64,000 bases of DNA from Siphonodentalium dalli (GCA_032622095.1 CP136064.1:177584247-177648246); one strand, 5' to 3'; counted from the stretch's first letter, positions 46,001 through 57,512 are shown. Made by a program: numbers and translations. The notes: a model not told the origin generated them from the sequence alone.

Positions 46001-46085
46001 GTGTGCTCACGTATGGAGTGTCGACACTGTTATGACCAGGTGATATTATTGAACAAATATTTAAAGGATATCTCGTTTTTTATAA
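40032..46085 (+). repeat. satellite-like tandem array, 514-bp and 203-bp units, 1,597-bp higher-order period
   Basis: The landmark GTCGACATATATATGTCGTG recurs at about 40198, 40719, 41233, 41747, 42264 (GTCCAC variant), 42625, 43141, 43344, 43861, 44222, 44738, 44941, 45616 and 45821. Spacings are ~514-521, 361, 516 and 203 bp. 42131-43727 is repeated almost exactly at 43728-45324 (1,597 bp). A full unit has four parts: the palindrome; CGATTCGAACCGGCGTCATG (the complement resembles a tRNA B box, GGTTCGAATCG); TTTGAAACCCCCGGGTAGAC; and an AT-rich ATTCAAATTTAATTTAAAAT tract. The 74-residue frame in each unit starts at TTG and changes residues freely between units, so it is not treated as coding. 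A unique ~150-bp insert lies at 45381-45535. Confidence 0.9.
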
Positions 46086-47270
46086 TTTTAATCCTTGGCC
46101 ATATATAAACGGCAATCGTGTTATCCCACCCTGTATATACGAGCGAAGGTAACCATGCTCCTTGTACATCCATCTTTTCGATTTTATGTTTAATTTTAAA
46201 TTAAATTTGAATAAATTTAAAATTAAAAAAACGAGATATCCTTTAAATATTTGTGCAATAATATCACCTGGTCATATCAGTGTCGACATTCCATACGTGA
46301 GCACACTCAATTCGATCAGATTGATGAATTCTTAGTGTAAAACACCGAACATTCACACCAAGTCTACCCGGGGGTTTCAAACCGCACCTAAGATTTGCTG
46401 TGTTTATCGGTAGAATAAAACCGCACATGACGCCGGTTCGAATTGCTATGTAATGGTGATACACCCCACGACATATATATGTCGACAACCCGCAGTTTGT
46501 TCGTTTTGGACAAACGTGACACTTGTCCGAAAATAAGACGTAAAACTCAGAATATGATTCAGAACTAAACTATACATCGGTGTACCCGGGGGTTTCAAAC
46601 CGCACTTAAGATTTGCTCTGTTTTTCAGTAGAATTGAAGTGCAAATGACGCCGGTTCGAATGCATTTGCCATGGTGATATACCCCACGACATATACATGT
46701 CGACAGAACTCGCAATTGACACATGTGAGGAGCGTAGTTCTTGTCCGCAACTAAGGTGGTTTTCGAACCATACTCGCGATTCTGTTGCAAACTATATTGG
46801 GCTGAATATCTCCAAATTCACGTAGTTAGCCATATATAAATGGTAATCGTGTTATCCCACCCTGTATATACGAGCGAATGTAACCATGCTCCTTGTACAT
46901 CCAACTGTTCGATTTTATGTTTAATTTTAAATTAAATTTGAATAAATTTAAAATTAAAAAAACGAGATATCCTTTAAATATTTGTTCAAAAATATCACCT
47001 GGTGATAACAGTGTCAACACTCCATACGTGGGCACACTCAATTCGGTCAGATGTGATGAATTCTTAGTGTAAAACACAGAACACTGATTCAGGCCGAAAG
47101 TCCGTCTGTCGATGAATCCGGAGGTTTTAAATCCCACCTAGGATGATTTGCTGAGTTTTTTCAGTTGACGTGAAGCCCAAAATGACGCCATTTAGAATGC
47201 CGTTGTCACAGTGATGTACCCCAGGACCTATACATGTCGACAGAACACGCCAGCGGCTAATGTAGGAGCG
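46086..47270 (-). repeat. inverted arm of the satellite array
   Basis: From CCTTGGCCATATATAAACGG near 46090 the same units run in reverse orientation (palindrome near 46475 and 46690). They become progressively diverged after 46880, with a decayed remnant to about 47270. The outer variant unit (AAGTGCAAATGACGCC) seen at 40032 and at 45640 recurs here inverted, so the whole locus is one large imperfect inverted repeat. Confidence 0.85.
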
Positions 47271-47844
47271 CTGTTCTCGTTAAAATTATGGCGTAAAACG
47301 TATTGTAGAATGTTTAGTACTGACAAAAAATCTGAATGTTTAAACCAACGCGGCACCTATAGGAATTGTTCTGTTTCTCCGTGACGGTGTAATATGAATA
47401 GCACAAAGACATCATATACATATATATTATGCCTGTCCTCCGGTTCGTTGCACGGACCGCACATAATCACCTAATAAAGGTATGTTACCTACAATATAAA
47501 TATTTTCCGCCATACTCAAGGCTTATCATCCTTTATGTATGTTTCTAAAATGAGAATAATCGGCTTTATTTAATTAATTTACATTTTTTAAATTCTTACT
47601 ACAACCATGTTAAAAGAAATTCAGAAACATGTTTAATGTGGCAATGTATGCTTACATTTGGTAAATAGGTTGAAATAGCACGTTAATACATCCTTGTGAT
47701 AAACTAATTAGTGATGTAACACACATTCTATCAGCCGATAATTACCCGGGGGTATCAAACCGCACTGCCGTGTACAATTAGCTGGTTTGGACTGGGCCTG
47801 CTTTTCAGAGGCGCCGACCGCGTCATGTACATGGCAACATTGGT
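47271..47844. other. spacer, nothing identified
   Basis: AT-rich. CCCGGGGGTATCAAACCGCA near 47743 echoes the array phrase CCCGGGGGTTTCAAACCGCA, so decayed array pieces may extend here. Confidence 0.35.
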
Positions 47845-48810
47845 CGCTATGGCTCTACTAATGTTTGTCAGTTCAACGGTATGAACCCACTTTTCCTCCA
47901 TATAACCAACCAACATCTAATCCCGGCCCAAATTGTTATTTTTCTTTTCATCGGTATAGTTGTGTTACATACATAGAGGATATGAAATGAGTGTTTCTCT
48001 CATATGATATTTATGAAACGAGTCTAAGAATTTTCAGTTTTCTCGAGCCTCCGGCGAGAGAAAACTGAAAATTCGTGACGAGTTTCATAAATATCATATG
48101 AGAGAAACACTAATTACATATTCTATTTATCATATGACACCTATAAATTGATTATGATGTCCAAAACGCACACAAATCACTAAATAGCTATATGACATCG
48201 GCAGCAAAAGGTTAATGTGACGTCACTTCATTGCACCGGAAGCCCAATTACACCTGGTGAACTAGCAGAAATAATATGCACGCGAAGATATAGTGCGCTA
48301 TTCTGTTCTCAGTTTGTGAAATTATATCGTATGTTTATTAGATAAATACGAATTACATATTCTATTATCGTATAACAATGTCCAAAACTATATATTTCAA
48401 GATTATAATTGCGAGAATTTCGGCATCGCGTTGATTGACGCGCACGAATTTGACCTGCATTTAGTTAGAGATACGGCTCAGCCCCGGCTGCCATTCAGCC
48501 AATCAGAACACACTTTTTGTCAACAAACCAATCAAATTATCGGAAGGTGATATGAACTAGTAGTTCATATGAAATTGATTTATGACATACTTTCCAAAGT
48601 AAATAATGATTGAGTCATATGATAAATATTTTTTATCATTTGATTCTAATTTGCATTGTACCACTATAGAAGTTCATAACTGACTATTCTGGCACTATAT
48701 AGAGATAACTAAGATTATGACCCCCCCCCCATTTTATACTGGTAGCCTTGTTGCAACCGTAGAGTTGAGATGCATTATATGTCAACATTGGTCGTTATCG
48801 CTCTACAAAT
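47845..48810. repeat. third copy of the ~330-bp dispersed repeat, split by an insertion
   Basis: The left part (GCAACATTGGTCGCTATGGC to TTCATCGGTATAGTTGTGTT, ending about 47981) and the right part (ATTTGATTCTAATTTGCATT onward, with ACCCCCCCCCCATTTTATAC) are contiguous in the 30.9-31.2-kb copies but separated here by about 650 bp. A second partial copy starts at about 48785. Confidence 0.7.
47985..48632. mobile_element. inserted element with 55-60-bp hairpin
   Basis: At 47990-48111 GTGTTTCTCTCATATGATAT, TTATGAAACGAGTC and TTTTCAGTTTTCTC are mirrored after a CGAGCCTCCGG turn by their complements. Beyond it TTACATATTCTATTTATCAT and ATGTCCAAAAC recur at 48111-48160 and 48351-48390. The segment interrupts the dispersed repeat copy, which defines its limits to within a few bases. 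Confidence 0.65.
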
Positions 48811-49094
48811 TTATATCGGTTCTATTTGATACTAATTTGTATTCTGTATTTATCTTCTGTTCAATAATGCCGAAATCATACAATGCCTTGTAACTTTTGC
48901 TTCAACATGCCGAGTTCCGCTGCAGACGATACAAAACTGACAACATTTCGAAATGTAATCAGGCTTCAAAATCACCTTATCGGAGAAAAACTCTGGTGGA
49001 AACAGCTACATAAGAAATTTGTGTATTAGGTGTACTCACATTTGTGAGGTAAACCAAAGGTCCCAAGTCAAGGTCCAAAAACCCCAAACACACT
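48811..49094. other. spacer, nothing identified
   Basis: No gene or named repeat seen. Confidence 0.3.
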
Positions 49095-49308
49095 GATGTG
49101 AGGTCTAATGATAACACCATCTACATAACCTAACCAATATATGGATGTGAGGTCTAATGATAACTCCATCCACATAACCATAAAGATGTGAGGTCTAATG
49201 ATAACTCCATCTACATAACCAGTATAAGGATGTGAGGTTTAATAACTACATCTACATAACCAAAATAAGGATGTGAGATTTAATGATAACTCCATCCACA
49301 TAACTAAT
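49095..49308. repeat. five-unit minisatellite, ~45-bp
   Basis: GATGTGAGGTCTAATGATAA, then CTCCATCTACATAACC and a short variable linker, repeated five times with small indels. Confidence 0.85.
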
Positions 49309-49404
49309 AAATATGAGTGAAAATTAAACAAACAAATTAAATTCCATGATGGCGTCCAAGATGGTCTAGCTAATTATGCTCCAAAAACATGTATTTTGAA
49401 TATA

Positions 49405-49755
49405 AATCTATAATTGCGCTTAACTTAACTTCTTAAGCGAAATAAAAATATTTCTCATTGCGCTTAAGCGCAATAAGAATATTCCTGTGCAATAGGGCAC
49501 CTTCTTATTGCATTTAAGCACAATGAGACATTCCTTATTACGCTAAAGCGCAATGACATCCTTATTGCATTTAATCGACGTTAATATCTCCCTCATAAGA
49601 TCACCCTTCTGCAGAAGTAGAATGATCCTATATTTGTTCCACCTATTGTACCATGGAGATGGATTACACCACTTGAATTGTAGGGAGTTTATGTACGTGT
49701 ACTGTAATGTGACTAATTTCGCTGAAACGCAATATTGCCAATAAGGATATTCCGT
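49405..49755. mobile_element. decayed relative of the GCGCTTAAGCGC MITE
   Basis: It shares the unique core CCTATATTTGTTCCACC(C/T)AT, TTGTACCATGGA, GATTACAC and TAGGGAGTTTATGTA, the AATATCTCC-TCAT-AGATCAC phrase, and TTGCGCTTAAGCGCAATAAG palindromes with 20123-20644. Its terminal repeats are no longer recognisable. Confidence 0.75.
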
Positions 49756-51392
49756 TAGAACTGCCATAAACAGAAATATTATCAAGTTATAGACAAATTC
49801 TGTTCTTATTACAATCATAAATATCGCATGAATTGCATGTTATTGTCATGTTACTGTGATGTTAGTACTAGTACTGTGTGTTATGTAAACAAACATTACG
49901 GAAATACTATGCAATAAGCAACACACTCAACACCGAGGAAACCCCCACTAACTGAACTTTGGTTAGAAATGCCACCACGTTGTTTAAAACATAAAGGTTC
50001 TTATCATTTGCTAATCCTCGCCTCTCAAGATTTCGGTGTTGAATGGATCACCTCGAATCACTGTCTTAAAAAATTGCCACGGTGTAAAATTGCTTATCGC
50101 TCACGATTTATGTGCTCTATATAAACAAACGTTCAGCTCACACTGTTTTGTGAATGGTATCGCATGCATACTATGTTACTATCATTATACCATACTTCTG
50201 AGGTAAATATACTCATTCTTTAGTTGAATTGACATTTATACTGTCATTCCTGATGACCCTCCAATAGCTTATCAATACAACTCAGGACAGTGGGTGTTTG
50301 TCCTCAATTAATTGAATTTCTTGTTAATATGGAAATTAAGATTAAAACTTTTTGGGAAAATTGTTTGTTCTCATATATATATGTCAATACATGTTATGTT
50401 ATTAGCTTGAATATGCCGTATATAATGAATTTCATGTGAAATAGTTTTATTTCACAAATAATAATAGTAGTGAAATATTGTAATATTCATATCGCTGTGA
50501 GAAACAGATAAATGTTTTCTTTAGAAGATGCCGATTCATCCTACAATTGGAAATGTAAAGTAGGTGACAAAAATGAAATGAACAGTATCCTTCTTACTCT
50601 AGAAATCCTGTAACGCATCTGACATCACATATTTTACATTTAGAGTTCTTGATTTTTACACATCTAGATTCAAATTGTTTTCCATGTTGTTTGCTATAAT
50701 ATAATCACATCTCTAGTCTCTCTCATTTTCCTCGATTCTGATTGGACAATTACAAAGAACGCCTTAGTTACTTGTATTTCTCGATAAAGATGCAAGTGGC
50801 GGAGTCACCGGTATAGGAATTCGAGGAGGGTGAACATTCTCGCGAGTCGATTGTCTGTGTTTGCTTCAAAGTAAAAACTTATCACTTTGTTGCATTTTTT
50901 AAAATATATAAGATGCCAAATAATAATTTATCTCCAATTTTTTGGCAAATAACATGGCTGTGGTGATAACTGACTTGAACTGTAACAATTAGATGGCCAA
51001 CAGCCAACTGCGATCAGCAGATAATTATGTCATTGGAAACAGAAGTATTGCAACTCACTAAATATTTATCTGAAAATACATGACGTGGTCAGAATTCAGA
51101 GAGCTAATGAATTCCATCAATGGCAATATTTTTTTTCATGTAACCTACGTGACATCTTATTCTCGGTACATCCTCTGAATACACCAAAGGCAAGTTAGTG
51201 TGTTCTTTTATAATGATTATATATATTTTTGTCTATTCAGAAATTCATCAAATTATTTGTTATATTAGTCAGCTTTTTGGATCAATGCCTGAATCAATTG
51301 ACCTACATACACATTCATGTAATTTTTTTCCAGTGTTCCCATGTTGACTCATCACAGAAGGTCCTATACACATTAAATCTAATCTTACTTAC
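49756..51392. other. AT-rich intergenic or intronic DNA
   Basis: No supported gene, RNA or named repeat in about 1.6 kb. If the exon at 51393 is real, this is its first intron. Confidence 0.3.
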
Positions 51393-51486
51393 CACTTCCC
51401 GCTGCACCACCCCCAGCACCATCGTGCGTGGAAGACGGAAACTCAAGTTCCAGATTTTCTTCAGGGATATCTCGAACGTTTGACAT
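51393..51486 (-). CDS. candidate first coding exon, unknown protein
   Basis: The minus-strand ATG opens MSNVRDIPEENLELEFPSST, then HDGAGGGAAGSG, ending at GAAGTG|GTAAGTAAG, an excellent donor, in phase 1. Composition (acidic N-terminus, then Gly/Ala-rich linker) is protein-like and the region is GC-richer than its flanks. The frame stays open a few codons upstream (KIEA) to a weak AATAG acceptor, so it could be internal. No partner exon was found toward lower coordinates. Confidence 0.5.
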
Positions 51487-51639
51487 TGCCTCAATTTTTC
51501 TATTTAATAATTTAAGCTTTTGGTTAATTTATTCCATAGATGTTAGCAATCTTCGTTCAACAGCTGTAAAACAGAAAATGTTTTATTAATTAAATAATTT
51601 AAATATAAATAGGTTATCGTGCTAACGGTCCTAAAATTG

Positions 51640-51860
51640 TTAAACTAAGGGCCGTAACTCATGTAAAATAATCAGAAAAACCTAGTTTTTTTAAACCCAT
51701 GATCGAGAAATTGTTGTAAAAGGTCCACATACCAAATATGAATGTAAACAGTTTACATTTGTTCAAGTTTGTCATGAACACTCATGAATTTGTTGTAACA
51801 TCCAAATACCTAATATGAATGAAACTGGTTGACGTTTGTTCAAATTAACGTGCTGACTGC
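51640..51860. repeat. degenerate repeat related to the 24.4-kb tandem block
   Basis: GTAACTCATGTAAAATAATC, GTCCACATACCAAATATGAA and TTTGTTCAAGTT occur twice, diverged, in the arrangement seen at 24370-25000. Confidence 0.45.
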
Positions 51861-52048
51861 AAAACAATATACATAAATATAACTGGGACTGAATTTAAAT
51901 AAAAAGTTTCACCGTCAGCAATGATTATTAGAAACAGTATGAATGAATAAGGGCATACCGCTACAAATCACGATATTTGGGAGTTTGTATTATGCCCGCA
52001 TTTGGCCGTTTCATGATATATATCGTATCAGGATTGACCCATCCCTAA

Positions 52049-52160
52049 TACGTAAGGGTGCCGCCAGCTTGAAACCCGACTACTGGTGTAAACTAGAGGT
52101 GGGAGTGTCCACGTGGGACTAAGGATACCACCAACGGGCAATTGAGCTACATTAAGGTTA
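52049..52160 (-). repeat. possible tRNA-derived SINE head
   Basis: On the minus strand GTAGCTCAATTGCCCGTTGG resembles a pol III A box (TAGCTCAATTGG). About 60 bp later GTCGGGTTTCAAGCTGGCG resembles a B box. It is followed by GGCACCCTTACG. It does not fold into a full tRNA by eye, so a SINE head or tRNA pseudogene is more likely than a working tRNA gene. Confidence 0.4.
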
Positions 52161-53167
52161 GCCATATTAACATATTTGTGCATCCAAACTCAGAATCGCA
52201 GGTTCCAATGATGGTTAATATCTAGTGCTGTCAAGATTCACCGGGGTACCGCGATACGCAAGCTCATGGTGCGCGCATCGGCCTGAACATGCAAATATTG
52301 TGTATCGCGATGCATGGTTCCTGTGTGAAACATACCAAAACAGTGTTAAATAATTGTCCCAATTAGTGAATTAACTAATTTCCACAGGATTGGACAAACA
52401 TTGCTTGAGTGTACACAACCTATGTACATAGTATATCCCAATCTAATAAATTCAGTGTTGTATACCTTAACTAGTTTGACCTATTTACTAGAGTGGCGCA
52501 AAAGCGTGCACACAATTTTTAAATCGGTCGGACAAAAACATGCACAAAATAGAGCGTCTTGAAATAAATAGACAGGTCTATTAAAGACATATTATGGACT
52601 TGTTCCGGTGCGTGAAACCAATAGTTAGTATTCAGGTGCTATGCCAACTGGAGGAATGTAGAATTCCAGTAACATCGCCGAAAATCTCACACATATCGAC
52701 TGAAGCACTCTATAGAAAAAATCTGAACTACGCTAATTTGTAAATGTTTACCTCATGATTCGAGATGCAACTATCTGCGATAAAAGAACGATAGCAATGT
52801 CACCACTGCATTTTATTAATATATAAGACAGAAATATGACAATAACTCCGCCAAAATGAGTCCGATCAAACTCAAAATCGCAGGCTCCATGCTGGTCGAT
52901 ATATGTGAATCTAAAAACAATTGACCACAAAATGACAGAATACAAGCTCGGACAAAATTCCAGACGCACGCATGAACGAGGGTCATTACTATAATTCTCC
53001 GACGGAATGTCTTGGGACAAAAAGGGGGATAGCTCAATTGAAAAAAAGTCGAACTACATAATTGCAGAGGCACAGGTTCAGATGTTAAAAAAAATATTTG
53101 TGTCAAGTTTCTGCTAAACTCCACTCTTTAACATAATTTTTGTTACTCTTATCTGTCACAGTCACAC
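52161..53167. other. intergenic DNA, nothing firm
   Basis: Two overlapping minus-strand frames (52748-53124) are hydrophobic but lack recognised domains or splice support. Confidence 0.3.
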
Positions 53168-53297
53168 CTGGCCTGACTAAACCAGGCAGTCCTGCAGAAG
53201 GTGCAGGTGGTGGTTTTTCAAGTTGTGTCTTCTTTTTTTCTGTGTCTCAGCCTCTGCTCCAGTTTCATAATGTGGTGTCTTCATATCTCCGGTTTGC
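53168..53297 (-). CDS. candidate Pro-rich exon with a frame break at an A7 run
   Basis: After the acceptor TTATCACTTTGCAG the frame reads QTGDMKTPHYETGAEAETQK. Beyond a run of seven A's a different frame continues TQLEKPPPAPSAGLPGLVRP to a CAG|GTGTGA donor. Both halves are protein-like, so a one-base indel at the homopolymer (real, or an assembly error) is likely. No family assigned. It lies between the 57-kb and 51.4-kb minus-strand exons. Confidence 0.35.
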
Positions 53298-54182
53298 CTG
53301 CAAAGTGATAATTGATAAGTGATATTAACTGTCATCAACTGGATTCGCTACTGGGAGATTTATGGATTTATCAAACACTGAACTAGTTTTGGAACGCTGC
53401 GGCTGCCCGTGTACTGAAACAATTTCAATTTGTCGCGCTCGGCACTACCCTTCATAATTTTTAACCCAAATGTTTTTCGCTAATAAGATAATACGAAAAA
53501 TATCAATAACATGGACCAGTTTCCTTTTAAAACAGTTTAACTGAATGTGTAGATCTCTTACAGATGCATAATCCGAATTATCAATCGCAAATTACTATTT
53601 CCTTGCCTTCGGGGGTAAAACTATTTAATTCGATCAAAGCTCAAAGTGATTAGATGTCGAATTTTGAAATCAATTATTTTTCAACACCGATAATATTAAG
53701 TGGCCCAGTAAACAGTCGACAAGACCGTCTCGAACCAGATTGCGGATGAAGATGGATAAATCTAAAATCACGTGGCTTTTTTGTGTCAGATATTTGACAA
53801 ACGGGCAAAGTTCCATTGAACAAAATGTTGATAAGTAACAGGTTTTGGGCAATTTTATACTATAGTTGACTGTGGTTACCATTATTTTGGGCAATTACTC
53901 GATTCTGATTCTGAAGCGGCATTTCAAATATTTGTGTTGTTGTGATCTGATGATATGGGGACCATCGAATCAGATTGAGTACCTTTAATTACAACTTTAT
54001 AGATTGAATATATGTGACATCAGATGATTCTCATTTTTGAGGGATTTTAAAATGAACATGGCCACAACAAAAGAAAGCTTCATTTGTTGGAATTGTTGTC
54101 TGGAAAAAAGTTGTAGGATGTAGTGATGTCATAAGGCCAATATAAAAATATTGCAAGATTCACATCCCCTCCCAACCCTATT
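53298..54182. other. intergenic DNA, nothing identified
   Basis: No supported feature. Confidence 0.3.
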
Positions 54183-55260
54183 TTTTGTCCCCCGTGAAAT
54201 TTATTTTCGGGGACTATTGTAATCAGCTCCGTCCGTCCGTCCGTCTTCCATGCGCCGTCCGTAGTTATAAATCCAGTAATGATCATCCGATTTTATTGAA
54301 ACTTGGTATGTAGGTGTCTCAATCAAGAACACATGTGCTCTGAAATTCTGGGTTTGATCCGATGTTCTTTTATGGAGTTATTTCCCTTTTTTCAACTTTT
54401 GTTTTACTTAGAAAATTTCTCACTTTTTCGGTTTCCGGATGATATCTCAACCTTGGATCCTTTAATATGTGGATCAGTCATATCAAGATACAGGTTGAGT
54501 TCGAATGTGAGTTTGATCCGATGATTTGTTCTTGAGTTATGGACTTTTTTCGACTTAGAAAATTCAGTTTTTCTTGTTTTTTCTTTGGTTTCCGGATGAT
54601 AACTCAAGTTTGGACTGTTCAATTGAAAATTCTTTTTTTGTGGGTTCATATCAAAATACAGGTCAAGTTCGAATTTGAGTTTGATCCAATTATTTTTCCC
54701 AGAGTTATGGGCCTTTCGACTTTGAATTTTTTTTAAATAATTTTCTGTATGAGGGTACCTTCATGGTGTAATCAACTCCTCCTACAGTTTTGATCGTAGA
54801 TATTTGAAACTTCAGAGTATTGTTACCCACATATTGGAGATGTGCAACATGTATGTAGATGACGGAAAAATTATGTTTTTAAGGATTTATTAACCCTTTC
54901 GACTTAGAACATTTCAACATTTTTTAAAATTTCTTTAACAAAGCGGCATCGACTTGCCACGTTGTCGGCCGACCATTTATTCGACTTAGATTTCACCTAA
55001 TTTGCGGTTTCCGGATGATAAATTTATTGAATCAAGTGAACTGAACCAAATTTGGTATGTTAGTTTACCACACCAAAATACAGATCAAGTTCGAATTAGG
55101 ATTTTGTCCGCATGATTTTGACCGAGTTATGCCCCCTTTTCAACTTAGATTTTACCTGATGTGCGGTTTCCAGATGATAACTTTAGATTGCATCGAGTGA
55201 ACTGAACCAAATTAGGTATACAGATCAACTTCAAATATTATTTCGTCTTAAGTCTTAGAT
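54183..55260. repeat. degenerate ~130-bp tandem repeat with TCCGTCCGTCCG leader
   Basis: It opens with the hairpin GTCCCCCGTGAAATTTATTT/TCGGGGAC (54188) and GTCCGTCCGTCCGTC. About six units of CGACTTAGAAAATT, GGTTTCCGGATGATAACTCA, AGTTCGAATTTGAGTTTGAT and GAGTTATGG follow. Same general class as 17905-18487, in the opposite orientation. Confidence 0.6.
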
Positions 55261-55290
55261 ACTCTATTTTGTGCGGTGTAGATAGTCAAA

Positions 55291-55462
55291 CTGGACACTA
55301 GACAAATTAGAAGATGTATCAAGAGAACCAGACATGGAAGATGCTGAAGATGATTCTATTGATTCTATAGTGTCCACTACTGAATAGAATCCTCCTCAGC
55401 ATCTTCCATGTCTGGTTCAATTGATACATCTTCTAATTCGTCTAGTGTCCAGTTTGGACTTG
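55291..55462. repeat. inverted duplication of an acidic coding segment
   Basis: ACTGGACACTAGACAAATTA, GAAGATGTATC and CCAGACATGGAAGATGCTGA (55291-55355) are repeated inverted at 55393-55462. Read outward-in on each strand, both arms encode NWTLD-x-LEDVS-x-EPDMEDAE. Confidence 0.8.
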
Positions 55463-55725
55463 TTGTGGACACTATGGGGAAAAGAGTTTCTGCTGAGTAT
55501 TGTATACGAGTATCCAGTACGTGCAGTTCCTTTGTGAGGACTACAAGAAGTCCTCGTTCAAACGGACTCACTGTCAATGGTCGAAATGTCAGTGTCATCT
55601 GTCTTCAGCAATTACAACTTGTTTATGAAGAGCTGTGATTCTTCAGACACCTGTTCCAGCTCTTCTGCCCTTTTCACTAGAGAGCTTAAGTTGACCATTT
55701 CCCTTTTTTTGTAAGACCAATGCTG
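55377..55725 (-). pseudogene. acidic/coiled-coil protein fragment, broken
   Basis: On the minus strand NLSSLVKRAEELEQVSEESQ then LFINKL-TAA, LLKTDDTDISTIDSESV (same frame), and in another frame SPNWTLDELEDVSIEPDMED ending DSIQ-TAG. The helical and acidic composition looks coding, but at least one stop and one frame change interrupt it. Family not recognised. Confidence 0.35.
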
Positions 55726-57027
55726 CTGTCTTCCTGGAAAGGATTTGAACGCTATTTCCATCTGCCTTCCACATATTGCAATATTATTATTATTTTTAGA
55801 GAACTGGATAATTTATCATGTACAGATGATAACTGTAGATAACAAGATTCAAACATTGGCCTAAAGGTCTAATTTCATATATTATCAATTTTTGTCTTCT
55901 GAAATTTGTTTCAGAATACTATAAAATGAGTGGTGTCCGTTAAAGACATTTATTGTCATATGATAACTTATGCCAAACAGAAAATATAAAAGTTTTAATT
56001 TTTTTGATCATGTTCACAGCTGACCATAGGTTGAGTATATATGCCTATACTGCCAGTAACTGGTATGTTTTCTATACTCTTTTTGCTCTTATTTGCCCCT
56101 TTTTAGTTATCTGATATTATAAACGACGTGACGAACAGGCATGGCAATATCGTCACCACTGATATAAAGAAAGCAGGCAAACGGTGCATGGAGTTTTCCG
56201 AAATTTATGACTGAAACCGTATTCATCTTTAGAGAAGGTAATGCATTATATCAATAAAAATATCGTCTTGATAACCTTTGGGATACGTGTTATATCTCAA
56301 GTTGTTTTCTACCAAATTTTGTGTCAAATTCTATTCTAAGATGTGCCTCAGGACATCAACAAAATTTGGGTGCAATTGAACATGGGGGGGGATTTATTTT
56401 AAACGGGCCAAAATCGTGGCAGTTAACACAGATACACACGCACACACTTGGCTTTTATGTAGATAAATTTGGTATATGGTTTTCATAGGAGAAAGTTCCA
56501 GTCAATTAACATTATCATGATCGCACCATGCAGTCAGTCAGGAAGTTAAAACAAGATATTCTTACCATTAGTAGTGGTTATGTGATGGGTTGCAAGACAT
56601 TCACTTGGAAGAGTACAAAAGCGAGTTCAAGAATATTATATATCCGAATTCATCGTTACTATAATGTTTACTCTATGTCTATCTCATATTGTTATATTTA
56701 TTGCCTCAGTAATAAAAAAAAAATAACATAAATAAAAAGAAATTGACATTAGATTGGAGAGTAAGCTGAACAAGAGAGATGAGCAGAATGCGGCGAAATT
56801 CTAACAATGCTCCATGATGATGATCTCACCAGTTACACCGAAAGTTAAAATACGGATTATACCATTAGTAACAATCACTTTTTGTAATTAGTTTAACCTG
56901 CGCTATTATCTCCACAATAAAAAAAGTTACTCCTGTTGCGTTCATTTTTGAGTTTTGACTCTAGATGGAAATCCCTGATTATTTCTATAGCAGAATGTCA
57001 GACATTCACAAATATACAAATAGTTAC
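55726..57027. other. intergenic or intronic DNA, nothing identified
   Basis: AT-rich. The open frame at 56528-56731 lacks domains and splice support. Confidence 0.3.
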
Positions 57028-57191
57028 CGAATTATTGTCTTCCAACATGAAGTCGTAGATCTTGGAATTAATTTGGATGACATCACCATAGCTAATTGGC
57101 TCATATCCATGCTGTTTTTCCAAAATCTTCTTTATAGATCTAATGGCAGCTTCTATCCTTTTTGACAGCCTTTTCGCAACACTTTGACCAT
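57028..57191 (-). CDS. candidate exon 4 of the broken minus-strand gene
   Basis: Acceptor CCGTTTAACAG, then GQSVAKRLSKRIEAAIRSIK, KILEKQHGYEPISYGDVIQI and YDFMLEDNNS, ending AATTCG|GTAACT. 164 nt, open throughout in one frame, phase 2-to-0. Basic amphipathic first half. Its start phase fits one frame of the 57563-57742 exon (Ala-Asp at the junction). No family assignment for this exon alone. Confidence 0.45.
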
Positions 57192-57297
57192 CTGTTAAAC
57201 GGATAAAAATCAATAATTAACGTGCTCAAACAAAACATGTAAATTAAATACATTAAACGATCGTATGACCACTTTACCTTTTTCTATCACGGTAAAT

Positions 57298-57512
57298 TGT
57301 ATATCATTTTGAAGACAAATTATCGCAACATGTTCTCTCATTAATCAAATTCCGGTAGTTCGTGTGAATGTCTGGGCTCTATGTGTACATGTATGTCTTT
57401 TGAATGAAAGTCCATTATAGAACAGTAACAGGGTGGGACTCGGTCCTAAATAGCATCAACCCAACCAATATCTCAAGCTGTTATGGACCGAGAAGACTTG
57501 GTCTATGTTTCA
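57298..57512 (+). repeat. dispersed repeat with internal hairpin (copy 2 of 2)
   Basis: Same order of landmarks as 36183-36420: GTATATCATTTTGAAGACAA, TGTCTTTTGAATGAAAGTCC, AGCATCAACCCAACCAATAT and AGCTGTTATGGACCGAGAAG. It lies in a presumed intron on the opposite strand to the gene. Confidence 0.6.

Noticed and set aside
40196-46043. A family of ~74-residue open frames repeated through the tandem array
   Set aside because: They begin at TTG rather than ATG, substitutions between units change residues freely (for example AKRRC versus ANLRC), and frame fusions follow the repeat structure. They are by-products of the satellite.
50760-50800. EF-hand-like GATAAAGATGCAAGTGGCGG
   Set aside because: In the required frame the loop is interrupted by stops and there are no flanking helices.
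52049-52160. A functional tRNA gene
   Set aside because: A- and B-box-like motifs are present but I could not fold a cloverleaf with an acceptor stem; it was kept only as a possible SINE head.
52748-53124. Overlapping hydrophobic minus-strand frames as a membrane protein
   Set aside because: Two frames overlap in the same AT-rich sequence with equal openness and no domain pattern; likely chance.
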